Shown here one piece after another: positions 1 through 8,397 of a DNA stretch of 64,000 bases. The stretch lies in NCBI RefSeq assembly GCF_015351595.1, contig NZ_JADKPT010000001.1, positions 558,001-622,000 of the forward strand, written 5' to 3'. Source of the stretch: Flavobacterium sp. LC2016-12. Lineage in GTDB: Bacteria > Bacteroidota > Bacteroidia > Flavobacteriales > Flavobacteriaceae. Numbering within the stretch: the stretch's first letter is position 1; each line of letters starts with the position of its first letter. Under the pieces are notes generated by a model. It saw nothing but the letters and a program-made list of their open reading frames with translations. It was not told where the DNA came from and ran no database searches. A program made the translations under genes and the position numbers.

Positions 1-1
1 A

Positions 2-352
2 GCAATTGGATGGCATCCAAAAGAAAAAGAACAGTACGGAGAAAATCAATACGGTGCCTGGATGAACGTAATGAAAGGCCATGCGGTTGCAAATGGTGTT
101 TTCGTTGCCGCTGCTAACCGAATTGGTTTAGAGCAGTATATCGACGGAACTGACGGAATTCAGTTCTGGGGAGCATCGTTTATCGCGGGACCTCAAGGTG
201 AAATTTTAGCGCAGGCGTCTCACGATCAGGAAGAAATCTTAATTGCAGAAGTTGATTTAGATTTACAGGAAAATGTACGTCAAAACTGGCCATTTTTCAG
301 AGACAGAAGAATTGATGCTTTTGGTGATATTACTAAGAGAGCAATCGATTAA
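2..352 (+). CDS. aguB: N-carbamoylputrescine amidase, C-terminal part (cut by window start)
   Basis: This is the 3' end of a carbon-nitrogen hydrolase of the nitrilase superfamily. The open frame runs in from the window edge, so about two thirds of the protein, including the catalytic Cys, lies outside. The visible part has the family's AIGWHPKEK and ENQYGAW segments, then VANGVFVAAANRIG and FWGASFIAGPQGEIL, which match AguB-type amidases. AguB hydrolyses N-carbamoylputrescine to putrescine in the cytoplasm. Agmatine deiminase, which makes its substrate, lies at 3639-4679 on the same strand, which supports the assignment. The family is clear; the exact substrate is inferred from that neighbour. 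Confidence 0.85.
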   Translation, partial: AIGWHPKEKEQYGENQYGAWMNVMKGHAVANGVFVAAANRIGLEQYIDGTDGIQFWGASFIAGPQGEILAQASHDQEEILIAEVDLDLQENVRQNWPFFRDRRIDAFGDITKRAID

Positions 353-375
353 ATAAGTTAAAACGATAATTGAAG

Positions 376-403
376 AAGGACAAATTTATATTTGTCCTTT
401 TTT
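376..403 (+). terminator. Rho-independent terminator of aguB
   Basis: A perfect 10-bp stem (376-385 with 390-399) with a 4-base loop is followed by a run of T. It lies 24 bases after the aguB stop. Confidence 0.8.
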
Positions 404-410
404 ATTGGAA

Positions 411-446
411 ATAAAAAAGGCGGTTTCAAATTTGAAACCGCCTTTT
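411..446. terminator. Bidirectional terminator between aguB and the OmpA-like gene
   Basis: A perfect 28-bp palindrome (417-444) is flanked by A-run and T-run, so it can terminate in both directions. It sits 20 bases from the 3' end of the minus-strand OmpA-like gene. Confidence 0.85.
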
Positions 447-465
447 GCATTTATATTTATAGAGA

Positions 466-1737
466 TTATTTCACTTGGAAAGTAACTCTTCTCACGATTT
501 GACGTGCTTCTTTAGAATTTTTGTTTACAGAAGTATCTTCTCCGTTAGCAATTACATTCAATCTTGAAGCATCGATTCCTGCATTTGTAGCCACTTTTTT
601 CACAGCTTCAGCTCTTTTTCTTGACAATTCAGTGTTGTAGCTTGAATTTCCAATTTCGTCAGCATAACCTATAATGTCAGCAGATTTTCCTGGATTATTT
701 TTTAAATATTTCACTAAGAAATCAACACCAGATAAAGAAGCATTTGTTGGTTTAGAAGAGTTAAAGTCGAAGTATACATTTACATATCCACCGTTAATTA
801 ATTCTTCTACAGTGCTGTTTGTTAGGTTGTTATCGCCTTTTTTAGCGTAAGTTTTGTCTAAGTAGCTTTCTAATTCATCAGGAACACCATTTTGGTTTGT
901 ATCAATTGATTGTCCTTTTGTATTTACAGCGACACCAGTAATTGAGTTTGGTTCTAAATCATATAAATCAGCTACACCATCTTTGTCTGTATCCAAAAGA
1001 CCAGTTTCAATTAAGCCAACTCTTTGTTCAAGTTCGTCGTATCTGTCTTCTTCGCCAACCCAGTCAGCATGTTTTTCGTTTTTACCCAAGTAAAACGTCA
1101 AACCGACTGAAGCATTTAATAAAACACCATCAAATGAGCCTGTTGTAGTTCTGCCCATTCCGTCAAAGTTCCAGTTTTGTTTTCCATTTACAATTCCGGT
1201 AAGATCTCCGGTTAAGGCAACACTATTGCTTAATTTAATTTGTCCTGTTAATCCAAGAATTCCATGACCCATATAATCTTGACCACCATATCCGGTTTCA
1301 GTACTTATTTGAGCAACTCCAAAACCACCATGTGCCAAGACACCAATAGTATTAGTCCAGGTCTCAAAATTTAAAGCTCTACCAATGTTTACAACACCTT
1401 GCAAACTTGCTCTAACATAACGGCTTTCAAAATCTGGTGTATCGTCTCTTTCTGTAAATTGGTCATAACCAACATCTAATTTTACCCCAAATTTAGGACT
1501 AAACATATATCTTACACCTAAGTCTGCGTGAAACGGATTAAGAGTTGCAGTAGAATAACCAGGAGTCATTGTTCTGGTTGGTTTGTTAACACCACCATTT
1601 AATTCGATTGACCACTTGTCATATGGTTCTTTATCTATAGAAGGCTGTGTTGAAGTAGTTGCCATATTTTGTGCATTTGCTGCAAATGCCAGTATTAACA
1701 GGGATACGGAGGCTAATTTCTTTTTCATGATATTCAA
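466..1737 (-). CDS. OmpA family outer membrane protein
   Basis: A 423-residue envelope protein. Residues 1-22 form a signal peptide ending AFAANA. Residues about 30-225 are rich in alternating aromatic strands, as expected of an N-terminal beta barrel. Residues about 245-290 carry acidic calcium-binding-type repeats (DTDKDGVADLYD and DTNQNGVPDE). Residues about 315-423 are the OmpA C-terminal domain, with VYFDFNSSKP, a helix starting NTELSRKRAEAV and ANGEDTS, which binds peptidoglycan. The likely role is anchoring the outer membrane to the cell wall. A second in-frame ATG at 1728 (MKKKLAS) is an equally good start. A TAATTTTG box at 1769-1776 fits either. Single gene with its own terminators. 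Confidence 0.9.
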   Translation of the reverse strand: MNIMKKKLASVSLLILAFAANAQNMATTSTQPSIDKEPYDKWSIELNGGVNKPTRTMTPGYSTATLNPFHADLGVRYMFSPKFGVKLDVGYDQFTERDDTPDFESRYVRASLQGVVNIGRALNFETWTNTIGVLAHGGFGVAQISTETGYGGQDYMGHGILGLTGQIKLSNSVALTGDLTGIVNGKQNWNFDGMGRTTTGSFDGVLLNASVGLTFYLGKNEKHADWVGEEDRYDELEQRVGLIETGLLDTDKDGVADLYDLEPNSITGVAVNTKGQSIDTNQNGVPDELESYLDKTYAKKGDNNLTNSTVEELINGGYVNVYFDFNSSKPTNASLSGVDFLVKYLKNNPGKSADIIGYADEIGNSSYNTELSRKRAEAVKKVATNAGIDASRLNVIANGEDTSVNKNSKEARQIVRRVTFQVK

Positions 1738-1768
1738 TATTAAGTTGGTTTTTATTTTAAACTCATGA

Positions 1769-1776
1769 CAAAATTA
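1769..1776 (-). promoter_or_regulatory. -7 promoter box of the OmpA-like gene
   Basis: On the minus strand this reads TAATTTTG, matching the Bacteroidota -7 consensus TAnnTTTG, about 30 bases before the start codon. No clear TTTG is present 19 bases upstream. Confidence 0.5.
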
Positions 1777-1876
1777 TACTTAGACTTTTAAATTCTGTTG
1801 TATATACTCTTACATAATTTCCATGTTTTAGGTTTTTATTATGCATATTTGTTAATGAAATCTAAATTATGGGCAT

Positions 1877-1910
1877 AAAAAAAGAGTAAAATGTTTTATT
1901 TTACCCTTTT
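1877..1910. terminator. Terminator after the choice-of-anchor I gene
   Basis: A hairpin with arms at about 1881-1892 and 1898-1909 and one mismatch, bordered by A-run and T-run. It lies just after the minus-strand stop at 1931. Confidence 0.65.
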
Positions 1911-1930
1911 CTTAGATTGATGGTTGAAAC

Positions 1931-3451
1931 TTATTTTAAATCTGGCTGATAGATTTTTACGGTTCCGTCACCTTCGCTGCTGACAACCAAAAGACTTCTT
2001 TTTGTAGGGCTTTTAGAAGCAGGAATAAATAATACTCCTTCCGGTGCATCTCCTGTTTTTACTGTTTGCAAATATTGAGGTGATGCTGGATTTGTTACAT
2101 CATACGTCATGAAAGCATCAGATCTTTCAAGGCCAACAAATAAAATATTCTGGCTCCCCATCTTTACAACTTTTACAGCTTCTGGTTCAGAACCTTTGTC
2201 GTCACTACGTTTGTCATCATAAGTTCCCAGTTCTTGTGTTTTTTTGTCCACATCATTTTTACTATCGTAAACAATCTTCCCTGTGCTTCCATTCCATATT
2301 GTAAAAGAACGCGCTCCAAAAGCTACCATTTCGTCTAGATCACCATCGCCGTCAGTATCTCCCATGTCAGCGATAAGGTTTAATCTTCCTAAATTTGTTT
2401 CTAGTTTTAAAGTTGCTGCATCAGGAAAAACAGTAGCGTCTAACGTTAAGTCTTTCATTCTTTTGATATCAGTGTTAGCAGTATATTCTCTTGCGTCACC
2501 TTCATTGGCCGTAACAAAATAAGGAACGTTATTAGCAGAAAAATGGCTTATAGCATCCGGCATAAACATACCTTTAACTTTCCATGGATTAAAAGCAATC
2601 TTGTCGTCTTTATCGCTTACATCAATTGCATTTTCAGCTGTATTGTAATTTTTATATCCTAAAGGATAAATAGCCGTAATTGTTTTAGAAGTCAAATCTA
2701 CTTTTGCAACACCGTTATTTTCTTGCAAAGTAACCCAGGCAGTTTTTGAATCATCTGAAATAGTAACGTATTCTGGTTCAATATCCTGAGCGAAACTTTT
2801 GGCAACTTTTGAAATTCTGAATCCGTCTTTTTTCAAAGTTTCAGCCTGAGGAGCGAAAGAAGCAAAATCTAATGTTGTAACAGCATAAGTACTAGTTTCA
2901 ATAATAGAAATAGTTCCGTTTGGATCCTGAGAATAATCTGTATTTGGTTCACCTTCATTAGCCGTCATAATATATTTTCCATCAGGCGAAAAAGTAATCA
3001 TATCTGGCAATGCACCTACGGTAACTTGCTTTATTAAACTGTAATCTGTGGTATTAAAAATTACAACTTTTCCGTTTCCTTGTTTGTTTGTGGTTGATTC
3101 TAATGCAACAGCTAATTTTCCATCATAAACATCAACACTATTTGAAGCTCCTTCATAAGGAGTTAGGTCAATTTTACCAATTTTAACTGGTTTGGTCGGA
3201 TCTGAAATATCAATTACATCAATTTGATTTGTGCCGCTATTGTTAACAGTAAAAAGTCTTTTTGTTTTTTCATCATAAGTAGAAATTTCTGCTGCTGCTT
3301 CACCCCCAATCGTGATAGAACCAATTTCTTTAAAAGTTCCCGGATTTTCGTTTACAACAGCTTCTTCTGGTTCGTTGTTTGAATTTTCATCATTATTACA
3401 ACTCGTCATAATTAAAAGAGCAGTTAGTAATGAAATAGTTAATTTTTTCAT
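1931..3451 (-). CDS. Choice-of-anchor I family beta-propeller lipoprotein
   Basis: A 506-residue exported protein. It starts MKKLTISLLTALLIMTSCNND, a lipoprotein signal with lipobox ending at Cys18, then an acidic tether. The rest has repeated propeller-like blades with LVIVD-type phrases (IDVIDISDPTKPVKIG, VVIFNTTDYSLIKQ, FSPDGKYIMTANEGEPN, FVGLERSDAFMTYDVTNP). Such proteins, sometimes annotated as alkaline-phosphatase-like, are found on the surface or in the periplasm; the substrate is unknown. I chose the start at 3451 rather than an upstream ATG at 3475 because the -7 box TACTTTTG (3473-3480) overlaps the upstream ATG and because 3451 begins a clean signal peptide. It stands alone between terminators. 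No alkaline phosphatase active-site motif was seen. Confidence 0.82.
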   Translation of the reverse strand: MKKLTISLLTALLIMTSCNNDENSNNEPEEAVVNENPGTFKEIGSITIGGEAAAEISTYDEKTKRLFTVNNSGTNQIDVIDISDPTKPVKIGKIDLTPYEGASNSVDVYDGKLAVALESTTNKQGNGKVVIFNTTDYSLIKQVTVGALPDMITFSPDGKYIMTANEGEPNTDYSQDPNGTISIIETSTYAVTTLDFASFAPQAETLKKDGFRISKVAKSFAQDIEPEYVTISDDSKTAWVTLQENNGVAKVDLTSKTITAIYPLGYKNYNTAENAIDVSDKDDKIAFNPWKVKGMFMPDAISHFSANNVPYFVTANEGDAREYTANTDIKRMKDLTLDATVFPDAATLKLETNLGRLNLIADMGDTDGDGDLDEMVAFGARSFTIWNGSTGKIVYDSKNDVDKKTQELGTYDDKRSDDKGSEPEAVKVVKMGSQNILFVGLERSDAFMTYDVTNPASPQYLQTVKTGDAPEGVLFIPASKSPTKRSLLVVSSEGDGTVKIYQPDLK

Positions 3452-3472
3452 TTTATTAGTTTTTAGTTTCGT

Positions 3473-3480
3473 CAAAAGTA
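3473..3480 (-). promoter_or_regulatory. -7 box deciding the start of the choice-of-anchor I gene
   Basis: Reads TACTTTTG on the minus strand. A transcript beginning a few bases downstream cannot contain the ATG at 3475, so it supports translation from 3451. Confidence 0.5.
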
Positions 3481-3603
3481 ATTAGGAGATCTTGGTCGTA
3501 TATTAAGCCTTCATTATTTAATCTTTAACTTAATTTTTGCAAGATATTTTGGCTTAATTGTGGTGGATTTTTAATAGACTGTTTTATAATCCTTTCGAAT
3601 GAT

Positions 3604-3611
3604 TATCTTTG
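3604..3611 (+). promoter_or_regulatory. -7 promoter box of aguA
   Basis: TATCTTTG, a full match to TAnnTTTG, with a TTTT at 3582-3585 near the -33 position. The predicted 5' leader is about 24 bases. Confidence 0.6.
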
Positions 3612-3638
3612 TACTCTTTCAAAATTTAGAACCTTTTT

Positions 3639-4679
3639 ATGTCAACAAATAATAGAAGATTTCCAGCAGAATGGGAAAACCAACAAGGAATTGTATTGTG
3701 TTTTCCGCATAATGGTAATGACTGGCCAGGAAAATACGAAGCTGTTCAATGGGCTTTTGTAGAATTTATTAAAAAAGTAGCCACTTTTGAAACTGTTTTT
3801 TTGGTCGTAGCCGATGAAAAACTAAAAGAAAAAGTAAACGAAATTTTAGAAAGAGCACGAGTAAATCTTGCGAATGTTTCTTTTATCATTCATAAAACCA
3901 ACAGAAGTTGGATGCGTGATTCCGGGCCAATTATTGTAAAAAATGGTTCAAAAAGAGAAGCTTTGAATTTCAATTTTAATGGTTGGGCAAAATATAAAAA
4001 CTATCAGTTAGACAAGTTTGTTCCGGGTAAAATTGCAGATTTCATTGATGTTCCTTTAACACAGGTTATGTACAAAGGAAAACCGGTAATTGTTGAAGGT
4101 GGTGCGATTGACGTAAACGGAAGAGGAACTTTATTGACTTCTGAAGAATGTTTAATGCATCCAACAATTCAGGTTAGAAATAAAAATTTCACCAAAGAAG
4201 ATTACGAAGCTGTTTTTAAAGAATATCTTGGAGTTACCAATGTTATTTGGCTTGGGGACGGAATAGAAGGAGATGACACACACGGACATATCGACGATTT
4301 ATGCCGATTTGTAAATGAAGATACAATCGTAACGATCGTAGAGACGGATAAAAACGATTCAAATTACAAACCATTACAAGATAATCTAAAGCGTTTACAA
4401 AATGCCAAATTAGAAGATGGGAAGTCGCCAACCATTGTCGCATTACCAATGCCAAAACGTGTAGATTTTAAAGATTTAAGATTGCCGGCAAGTTACGCTA
4501 ATTTCTTAATTCTGAATAAATGTGTTTTAGTGCCGACGTTTAACGACAGCAATGATCGTGTGGCTTTAAATATTCTATCCGAATGTTTTCCAGATAGAGA
4601 AGTAATCGGAATTAGCTGTATCGATTTCATCTGGGGATTTGGTACATTACATTGTTTAAGCCAACAAATTCCAGCTTAG
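3639..4679 (+). CDS. aguA: Agmatine deiminase (peptidylarginine deiminase family)
   Basis: A 346-residue member of the PAD_porph/guanidino-modifying superfamily, of usual length for agmatine deiminase. It hydrolyses agmatine to N-carbamoylputrescine and ammonia. Visible motifs are the early FPAEWENQQGIVLCFPHNGNDW, WMRDSGP with the substrate-binding Asp, FNGWAKY, EGGAIDVNGRGT, the catalytic DTHGHIDD, and the C-terminal GFGTLHCLSQQ with the likely nucleophile Cys339. There is no signal peptide, so it is cytoplasmic, unlike the secreted Porphyromonas PAD. Its partner aguB ends at 352 on the same strand; the two genes are separated by two unrelated minus-strand genes. A porphyromonad-type protein-arginine deiminase is less likely. 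Confidence 0.9.
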   Translation: MSTNNRRFPAEWENQQGIVLCFPHNGNDWPGKYEAVQWAFVEFIKKVATFETVFLVVADEKLKEKVNEILERARVNLANVSFIIHKTNRSWMRDSGPIIVKNGSKREALNFNFNGWAKYKNYQLDKFVPGKIADFIDVPLTQVMYKGKPVIVEGGAIDVNGRGTLLTSEECLMHPTIQVRNKNFTKEDYEAVFKEYLGVTNVIWLGDGIEGDDTHGHIDDLCRFVNEDTIVTIVETDKNDSNYKPLQDNLKRLQNAKLEDGKSPTIVALPMPKRVDFKDLRLPASYANFLILNKCVLVPTFNDSNDRVALNILSECFPDREVIGISCIDFIWGFGTLHCLSQQIPA

Positions 4680-4705
4680 TTTGCGAGATTAAAACATAAA
4701 AAAAA

Positions 4706-4736
4706 CTTGTTAGAACAAACTAACAAGCTTTTTTTA
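4706..4736. terminator. Shared terminator of aguA and fahA
   Basis: An 8-bp stem (4706-4713 with 4720-4727) lies between an A-run and a T-run, located between two convergent genes. Confidence 0.8.
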
Positions 4737-4773
4737 TTTATACACATTAAAATTAATGTATTGAATCTTCTCT

Positions 4774-6060
4774 TCATGCTCTCACAAAAGGAGGTAATAA
4801 TTGGCTTGAAACTTCTCCAAAACCAATACGAACTTCATTGCTTTCACAGAAACCTCTGATGATTACGGTATCATTATCTTCAATAAATTTACGTTCGCTT
4901 CCGTCTTTTAATTTTATTGGATTTTTTCCGCCCCAGGTTAATTCTAACATAGAACCAAAACTGTCAGGAGTTGGGCCAGAAATTGTTCCAGAACCCATCA
5001 TATCGCCAGAATTTACACGACAACCATTAGAGGTGTGATGTGCTAATTGCTGGGCCATGGACCAGTATAAATATTTAAAGTTTGATTTAGAAACTACAGT
5101 TTCTTCCTCTTGATTCTCAGGTTGAATTGAAACTTCTAAATGAATATCAAAAGCTTTTTTTCCTTTGGTTTGTAAATAAGGAAGCGGAGACGGATCTTGT
5201 TTAGGTCCTTTAGTTCTAAAAGGTTCCAAAGCATCCATAGTTACAATCCACGGAGAAATTGACGTTGCAAAGTTTTTGGCTAAGAAGGGTCCTAGTGGTA
5301 CATATTCCCATTTCTGTATATCGCGCGCGCTCCAGTCATTCAATAAAACCATTCCGAAAATATAATCTTCAGCTTCGTATGTTGGGATATTTTCTCCCAT
5401 AACATTAACATCGGTCGTTATAAAAGCGGTTTCTAATTCAAAATCTACTAAACGAGAAGGCCCAAAAACTGGATATTTTTCCCCAGCTGGTAAAGTTTGT
5501 CCCATTGGTCGGTGTACCGGAATTCCGGACGGAACAATAGTAGAACTTCTTCCGTGATAACCAACCGGAATGTGTAACCAGTTTGGTAATAAAGCGTTTT
5601 CGGGATCGCGGAACATTTTACCAACGTTTGTAGCGTGTTCTTTACTTGAATAAAAGTCGGTATAATCTCCAATTAAAACCGGTAATTGCATTTCTACATC
5701 ATCGATTTTAAAAATAACAATATCGCGATCTTTTGTTGAATCTCTTAGTTGTGGATTGGTTTCGTCGAAAATATCGGCGATACGATTTCGAACCAAACGC
5801 CATGTTTTTTTTCCGTCAGAAATAAAATCATTAAGCGTATCCTGCATGAACATATCATCAGTTAAATCTATTCCTTCAAAATAGTTTAATTGTTGTAAAG
5901 CCCCTAAATCTATAGCGTAATCGCCAATTCTTGTTCCTACTGTAACGACATTTTCTTTGGTAAGAAATACACCGAAAGGAATATTCTGTATAGGGAAGTC
6001 ACTATTTTCTGGTACTTCTAACCATGATTTTCTTTTGGTATCGTTGGCGGTTATTGGCAT
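4774..6060 (-). CDS. fahA: Fumarylacetoacetase
   Basis: A 428-residue fumarylacetoacetate hydrolase, the normal full length. It performs the last step of tyrosine/phenylalanine catabolism, giving fumarate and acetoacetate. The N-terminal domain (about 1-120) begins WLEVPENSDFPIQNIPFGVF. The catalytic domain has DYTDFYSSKEHATNVG, PVGYHGRSSTIVPSG, PMGQ, FELETAFI, LLNDWSARDIQKWEY and the late GSGTISGP. The metal-binding Asp and Glu residues and the HGRSS His are all present. It is divergent from glyA, and its promoter elements (6095-6125) lie close to those of glyA. No other tyrosine-degradation gene is nearby. Confidence 0.96.
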   Translation of the reverse strand: MPITANDTKRKSWLEVPENSDFPIQNIPFGVFLTKENVVTVGTRIGDYAIDLGALQQLNYFEGIDLTDDMFMQDTLNDFISDGKKTWRLVRNRIADIFDETNPQLRDSTKDRDIVIFKIDDVEMQLPVLIGDYTDFYSSKEHATNVGKMFRDPENALLPNWLHIPVGYHGRSSTIVPSGIPVHRPMGQTLPAGEKYPVFGPSRLVDFELETAFITTDVNVMGENIPTYEAEDYIFGMVLLNDWSARDIQKWEYVPLGPFLAKNFATSISPWIVTMDALEPFRTKGPKQDPSPLPYLQTKGKKAFDIHLEVSIQPENQEEETVVSKSNFKYLYWSMAQQLAHHTSNGCRVNSGDMMGSGTISGPTPDSFGSMLELTWGGKNPIKLKDGSERKFIEDNDTVIIRGFCESNEVRIGFGEVSSQLLPPFVRA

Positions 6061-6094
6061 GTGTATGTTAATTATTTGTTGAAAAATTCTATGT

Positions 6095-6125
6095 CAAATA
6101 TATCATAATCTAACAGTATCACAAA
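6095..6125 (-). promoter_or_regulatory. Consensus Bacteroidota promoter of fahA
   Basis: On the minus strand TTTG (6122-6125) is followed after exactly 19 bases by TATATTTG (6095-6102), a match to the known -33/-7 consensus. The leader is about 30 bases. Confidence 0.75.
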
Positions 6126-6135
6126 CGTTTTTTTG

Positions 6136-6143
6136 TATTTTTG
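6136..6143 (+). promoter_or_regulatory. -7 promoter box of glyA
   Basis: TATTTTTG, matching TAnnTTTG, 25 bases before the chosen ATG at 6169. It lies 10 bases from the -33 element of fahA on the other strand, so the two promoters may compete for RNA polymerase. Confidence 0.6.
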
Positions 6144-6168
6144 CATCAAATTAACGAAAAACGAAAAA

Positions 6169-7443
6169 ATGCAACGCGACGAACAAATTTTTGACCTTAT
6201 ACTAGAGGAACAAGACAGACAAATTCACGGATTAGAACTTATCGCTTCAGAGAACTTTGTAAGCGACGAGGTAATGGAAGCAGCTGGTTCTGTTTTAACT
6301 AACAAATATGCTGAAGGATATCCTGGCAAAAGATACTACGGCGGTTGCGAAGTAGTTGACGTTATTGAGCAAATTGCAATTGACAGAGCCAAAGAATTAT
6401 TTGGTGCTGAATACGCAAACGTACAACCTCACTCAGGTTCTCAGGCAAATACATCAGTTTACCATGCATGTTTAAATCCTGGTGATACTATTTTAGGTTT
6501 CGATTTATCTCACGGTGGTCACCTGACTCACGGTTCTCCTGTAAACTTTTCAGGTCGTTTGTACCGTCCTGTTTTTTACGGTGTTGATGCTGAAACTGGT
6601 CGCTTAGACTATGATAAAATTCAGGAAATTGCTACTAAAGAAAAACCAAAATTAATTATCGCTGGAGCTTCTGCTTATTCTCGTGATATGGACTTTGCAC
6701 GTTTCAGAGAAATTGCTGATAGTGTAGGTGCAATCTTATTTGCTGATATTTCTCACCCTGCAGGTTTAATTGCTAAAGGATTGATGAATGACCCAATTCC
6801 ACATTGTCATATCGTTTCTACAACAACACACAAAACTTTACGTGGACCACGTGGAGGTTTGATTTTGATGGGGAAAGATTTTCCAAATCCACAAGGATTA
6901 ACAACTCCAAAAGGAGAAATCAGAATGATGTCATCTTTATTAGATCTGGCTGTTTTCCCTGGAAATCAAGGTGGACCTTTAATGCACATTATCGCTGCTA
7001 AAGCAGTTGCTTTTGGTGAAGCATTAAAAGATGAATTCTTTACTTACGCTATGCAATTGCAAAAAAATGCAAATGCTATGGCTGATGCTTTCGTAAAAAG
7101 AGGTTACAAAATCATCTCTGGCGGAACTGATAACCACATGATGCTTATTGACTTAAGAAATAAAAATATTTCCGGTAAAGAAGCGGAGAATGCATTAGTA
7201 AAAGCTGAAATTACAGTAAATAAAAATATGGTTCCATTTGATGATAAATCACCATTTGTAACTTCTGGAATACGCGTTGGAACAGCTGCAATCACAACTC
7301 GTGGTTTAGTTGAAGAAGATATGGAAACTATCGTAGCGTTAATCGATAAAGTATTAGCTGATCACACAAATGAAGCTGTTATTGAAGAAGTAGCTAACGA
7401 AGTAAACGAAATGATGAGCGAAAGACCGATTTTCGTATATTAA
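6169..7443 (+). CDS. glyA: Serine hydroxymethyltransferase
   Basis: A 424-residue PLP enzyme of usual length that interconverts serine and glycine with tetrahydrofolate, supplying one-carbon units. Motifs: [53 protein letters not shown], and [14 protein letters not shown] with the PLP-binding Lys222. An in-frame start further upstream (6133) would lie inside the -7 box, so [10 protein letters not shown] at 6169 is the start. It is followed by two hairpins. The gene is probably monocistronic. Confidence 0.97.
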   Translation: MQRDEQIFDLILEEQDRQIHGLELIASENFVSDEVMEAAGSVLTNKYAEGYPGKRYYGGCEVVDVIEQIAIDRAKELFGAEYANVQPHSGSQANTSVYHACLNPGDTILGFDLSHGGHLTHGSPVNFSGRLYRPVFYGVDAETGRLDYDKIQEIATKEKPKLIIAGASAYSRDMDFARFREIADSVGAILFADISHPAGLIAKGLMNDPIPHCHIVSTTTHKTLRGPRGGLILMGKDFPNPQGLTTPKGEIRMMSSLLDLAVFPGNQGGPLMHIIAAKAVAFGEALKDEFFTYAMQLQKNANAMADAFVKRGYKIISGGTDNHMMLIDLRNKNISGKEAENALVKAEITVNKNMVPFDDKSPFVTSGIRVGTAAITTRGLVEEDMETIVALIDKVLADHTNEAVIEEVANEVNEMMSERPIFVY

Positions 7444-7444
7444 T

Positions 7445-7579
7445 AAACTTGAAACTTAATTGTTTCAAGTTTCAGGTTTCAAGTTTAAAGTTTTGTGACA
7501 CGTAATAAAAACGTAAAGCAAAACTTTAAACTTTTTTTCGTTCCTAAAAGAACCTGAAACAAAGAAAACTTGAAACAAA
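7445..7579 (+). repeat. GTTTCAA/CTTGAAAC repeat block with two hairpins (glyA terminator region)
   Basis: The glyA-miaE gap holds an 11-bp perfect hairpin (7445-7455 with 7462-7472) running into GTTTCAA/GTTTCAG heptamers. A second hairpin has 15-bp perfect arms (7481-7495 with 7519-7533) followed by a T-run, and can terminate glyA. The inverse words CCTGAAAC and CTTGAAAC follow at 7552-7576, just before miaE. It belongs to the CCTGAAA family found in six other gaps. Confidence 0.75.
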
Positions 7580-7593
7580 ACAAACAAAAGATT

Positions 7594-8187
7594 ATGGGCG
7601 TACTAAGATTGCAACTGCCAACAGACCCAAGATGGGTAAATATTGTAGAGAAAAATATTGAAGAAATTTTGACTGATCACGCTTGGTGCGAGCAAAAAGC
7701 AGCAACCAATGCGATTACGATTATTACCAATAACTCAGAACATCAGGATTTGGTGCAAGATTTATTGGCTTTAGCCAAAGAAGAAATCGATCATTTTGAG
7801 CAAGTTCACAATATAATCATCAAAAGAGGATTGAAGTTAGGCCGCGAACGCAAAGACGATTATGTAAATGAATTGTATTTATATATGAAGAAAAGTGGTG
7901 ACGGAAGCCGTGTTTCTGGTCTTGTTGAAAGATTATTATTCTCAGCCATGATTGAAGCCAGAAGCTGTGAGCGTTTTAAAGTTTTATCAGAAAACATTCA
8001 GGACGAAGAATTAGCTGTTTTTTACAGAGAATTAATGGAAAGTGAAGCGGGACATTACGTAACATTCATCACATACGCAAGAAAATACGGAGTTGGAATC
8101 GATGTTGAGAAACGCTGGAGAGAATGGCTTGCTTATGAAGAATCGATTATTTCGAATTACGGAAAAGGAGAAACGATTCACGGGTAG
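7594..8187 (+). CDS. miaE: tRNA 2-methylthio-N6-isopentenyladenosine(37) hydroxylase-like protein (MiaE)
   Basis: A 197-residue ferritin-like di-iron protein. MiaE hydroxylates the isopentenyl group of ms2i6A at position 37 of tRNAs. It begins GVLRLQLPTDPRWV and carries four helices with metal-ligand carboxylates: WCEQKAATNA, EEIDHFEQVH, EARSCERFKVL and ESEAGHYVTF, each with the expected Glu and His spacing. I start at 7594 (MGVLRL), because the family begins there; an ATG at 7570 would add a low-complexity KQNKQKI stretch translated from repeat DNA. It lies between two repeat blocks. The name rests on family resemblance. Confidence 0.85.
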   Translation: MGVLRLQLPTDPRWVNIVEKNIEEILTDHAWCEQKAATNAITIITNNSEHQDLVQDLLALAKEEIDHFEQVHNIIIKRGLKLGRERKDDYVNELYLYMKKSGDGSRVSGLVERLLFSAMIEARSCERFKVLSENIQDEELAVFYRELMESEAGHYVTFITYARKYGVGIDVEKRWREWLAYEESIISNYGKGETIHG

Positions 8188-8193
8188 TTTTTA

Positions 8194-8268
8194 GTTTCAA
8201 GTTTCAAGTTTCAGGTTTCAGGTTTTTATACTTTGTGAATCTCTGTGAAACTTTCGTGAATCTCTGTG
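8194..8268. repeat. GTTTCAA/G heptamer array and 21-base direct repeat
   Basis: Four perfect-length heptamers (GTTTCAA, GTTTCAA, GTTTCAG, GTTTCAG; 8194-8221) begin six bases after the miaE stop. They are followed by GTGAATCTCTGTG twice, 21 bases apart (8235-8247 and 8256-8268), and a short AATCTAAA repeat near 8284-8298. Confidence 0.8.
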
Positions 8269-8366
8269 GAATTATTTCCAGCAATCTAAAATCTAAAATG
8301 GAACAATTGTTAATAACTGAATAATTAGTTTTCTCTTGATTTTAAAGACGTCATTTTCAAAATTAA

Positions 8367-8374
8367 TATCTTTG
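8367..8374 (+). promoter_or_regulatory. -7 promoter box of guaC
   Basis: TATCTTTG matches TAnnTTTG, 23 bases before the guaC ATG. Confidence 0.6.
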
Positions 8375-8397
8375 AGAGTAACAGAAAATTTAAAGCC

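Noticed and set aside
7445..7579. A riboswitch upstream of miaE or after glyA
   Set aside because: The structure is built from the dispersed GTTTCAA words and a terminator-type hairpin; no known riboswitch core was seen.
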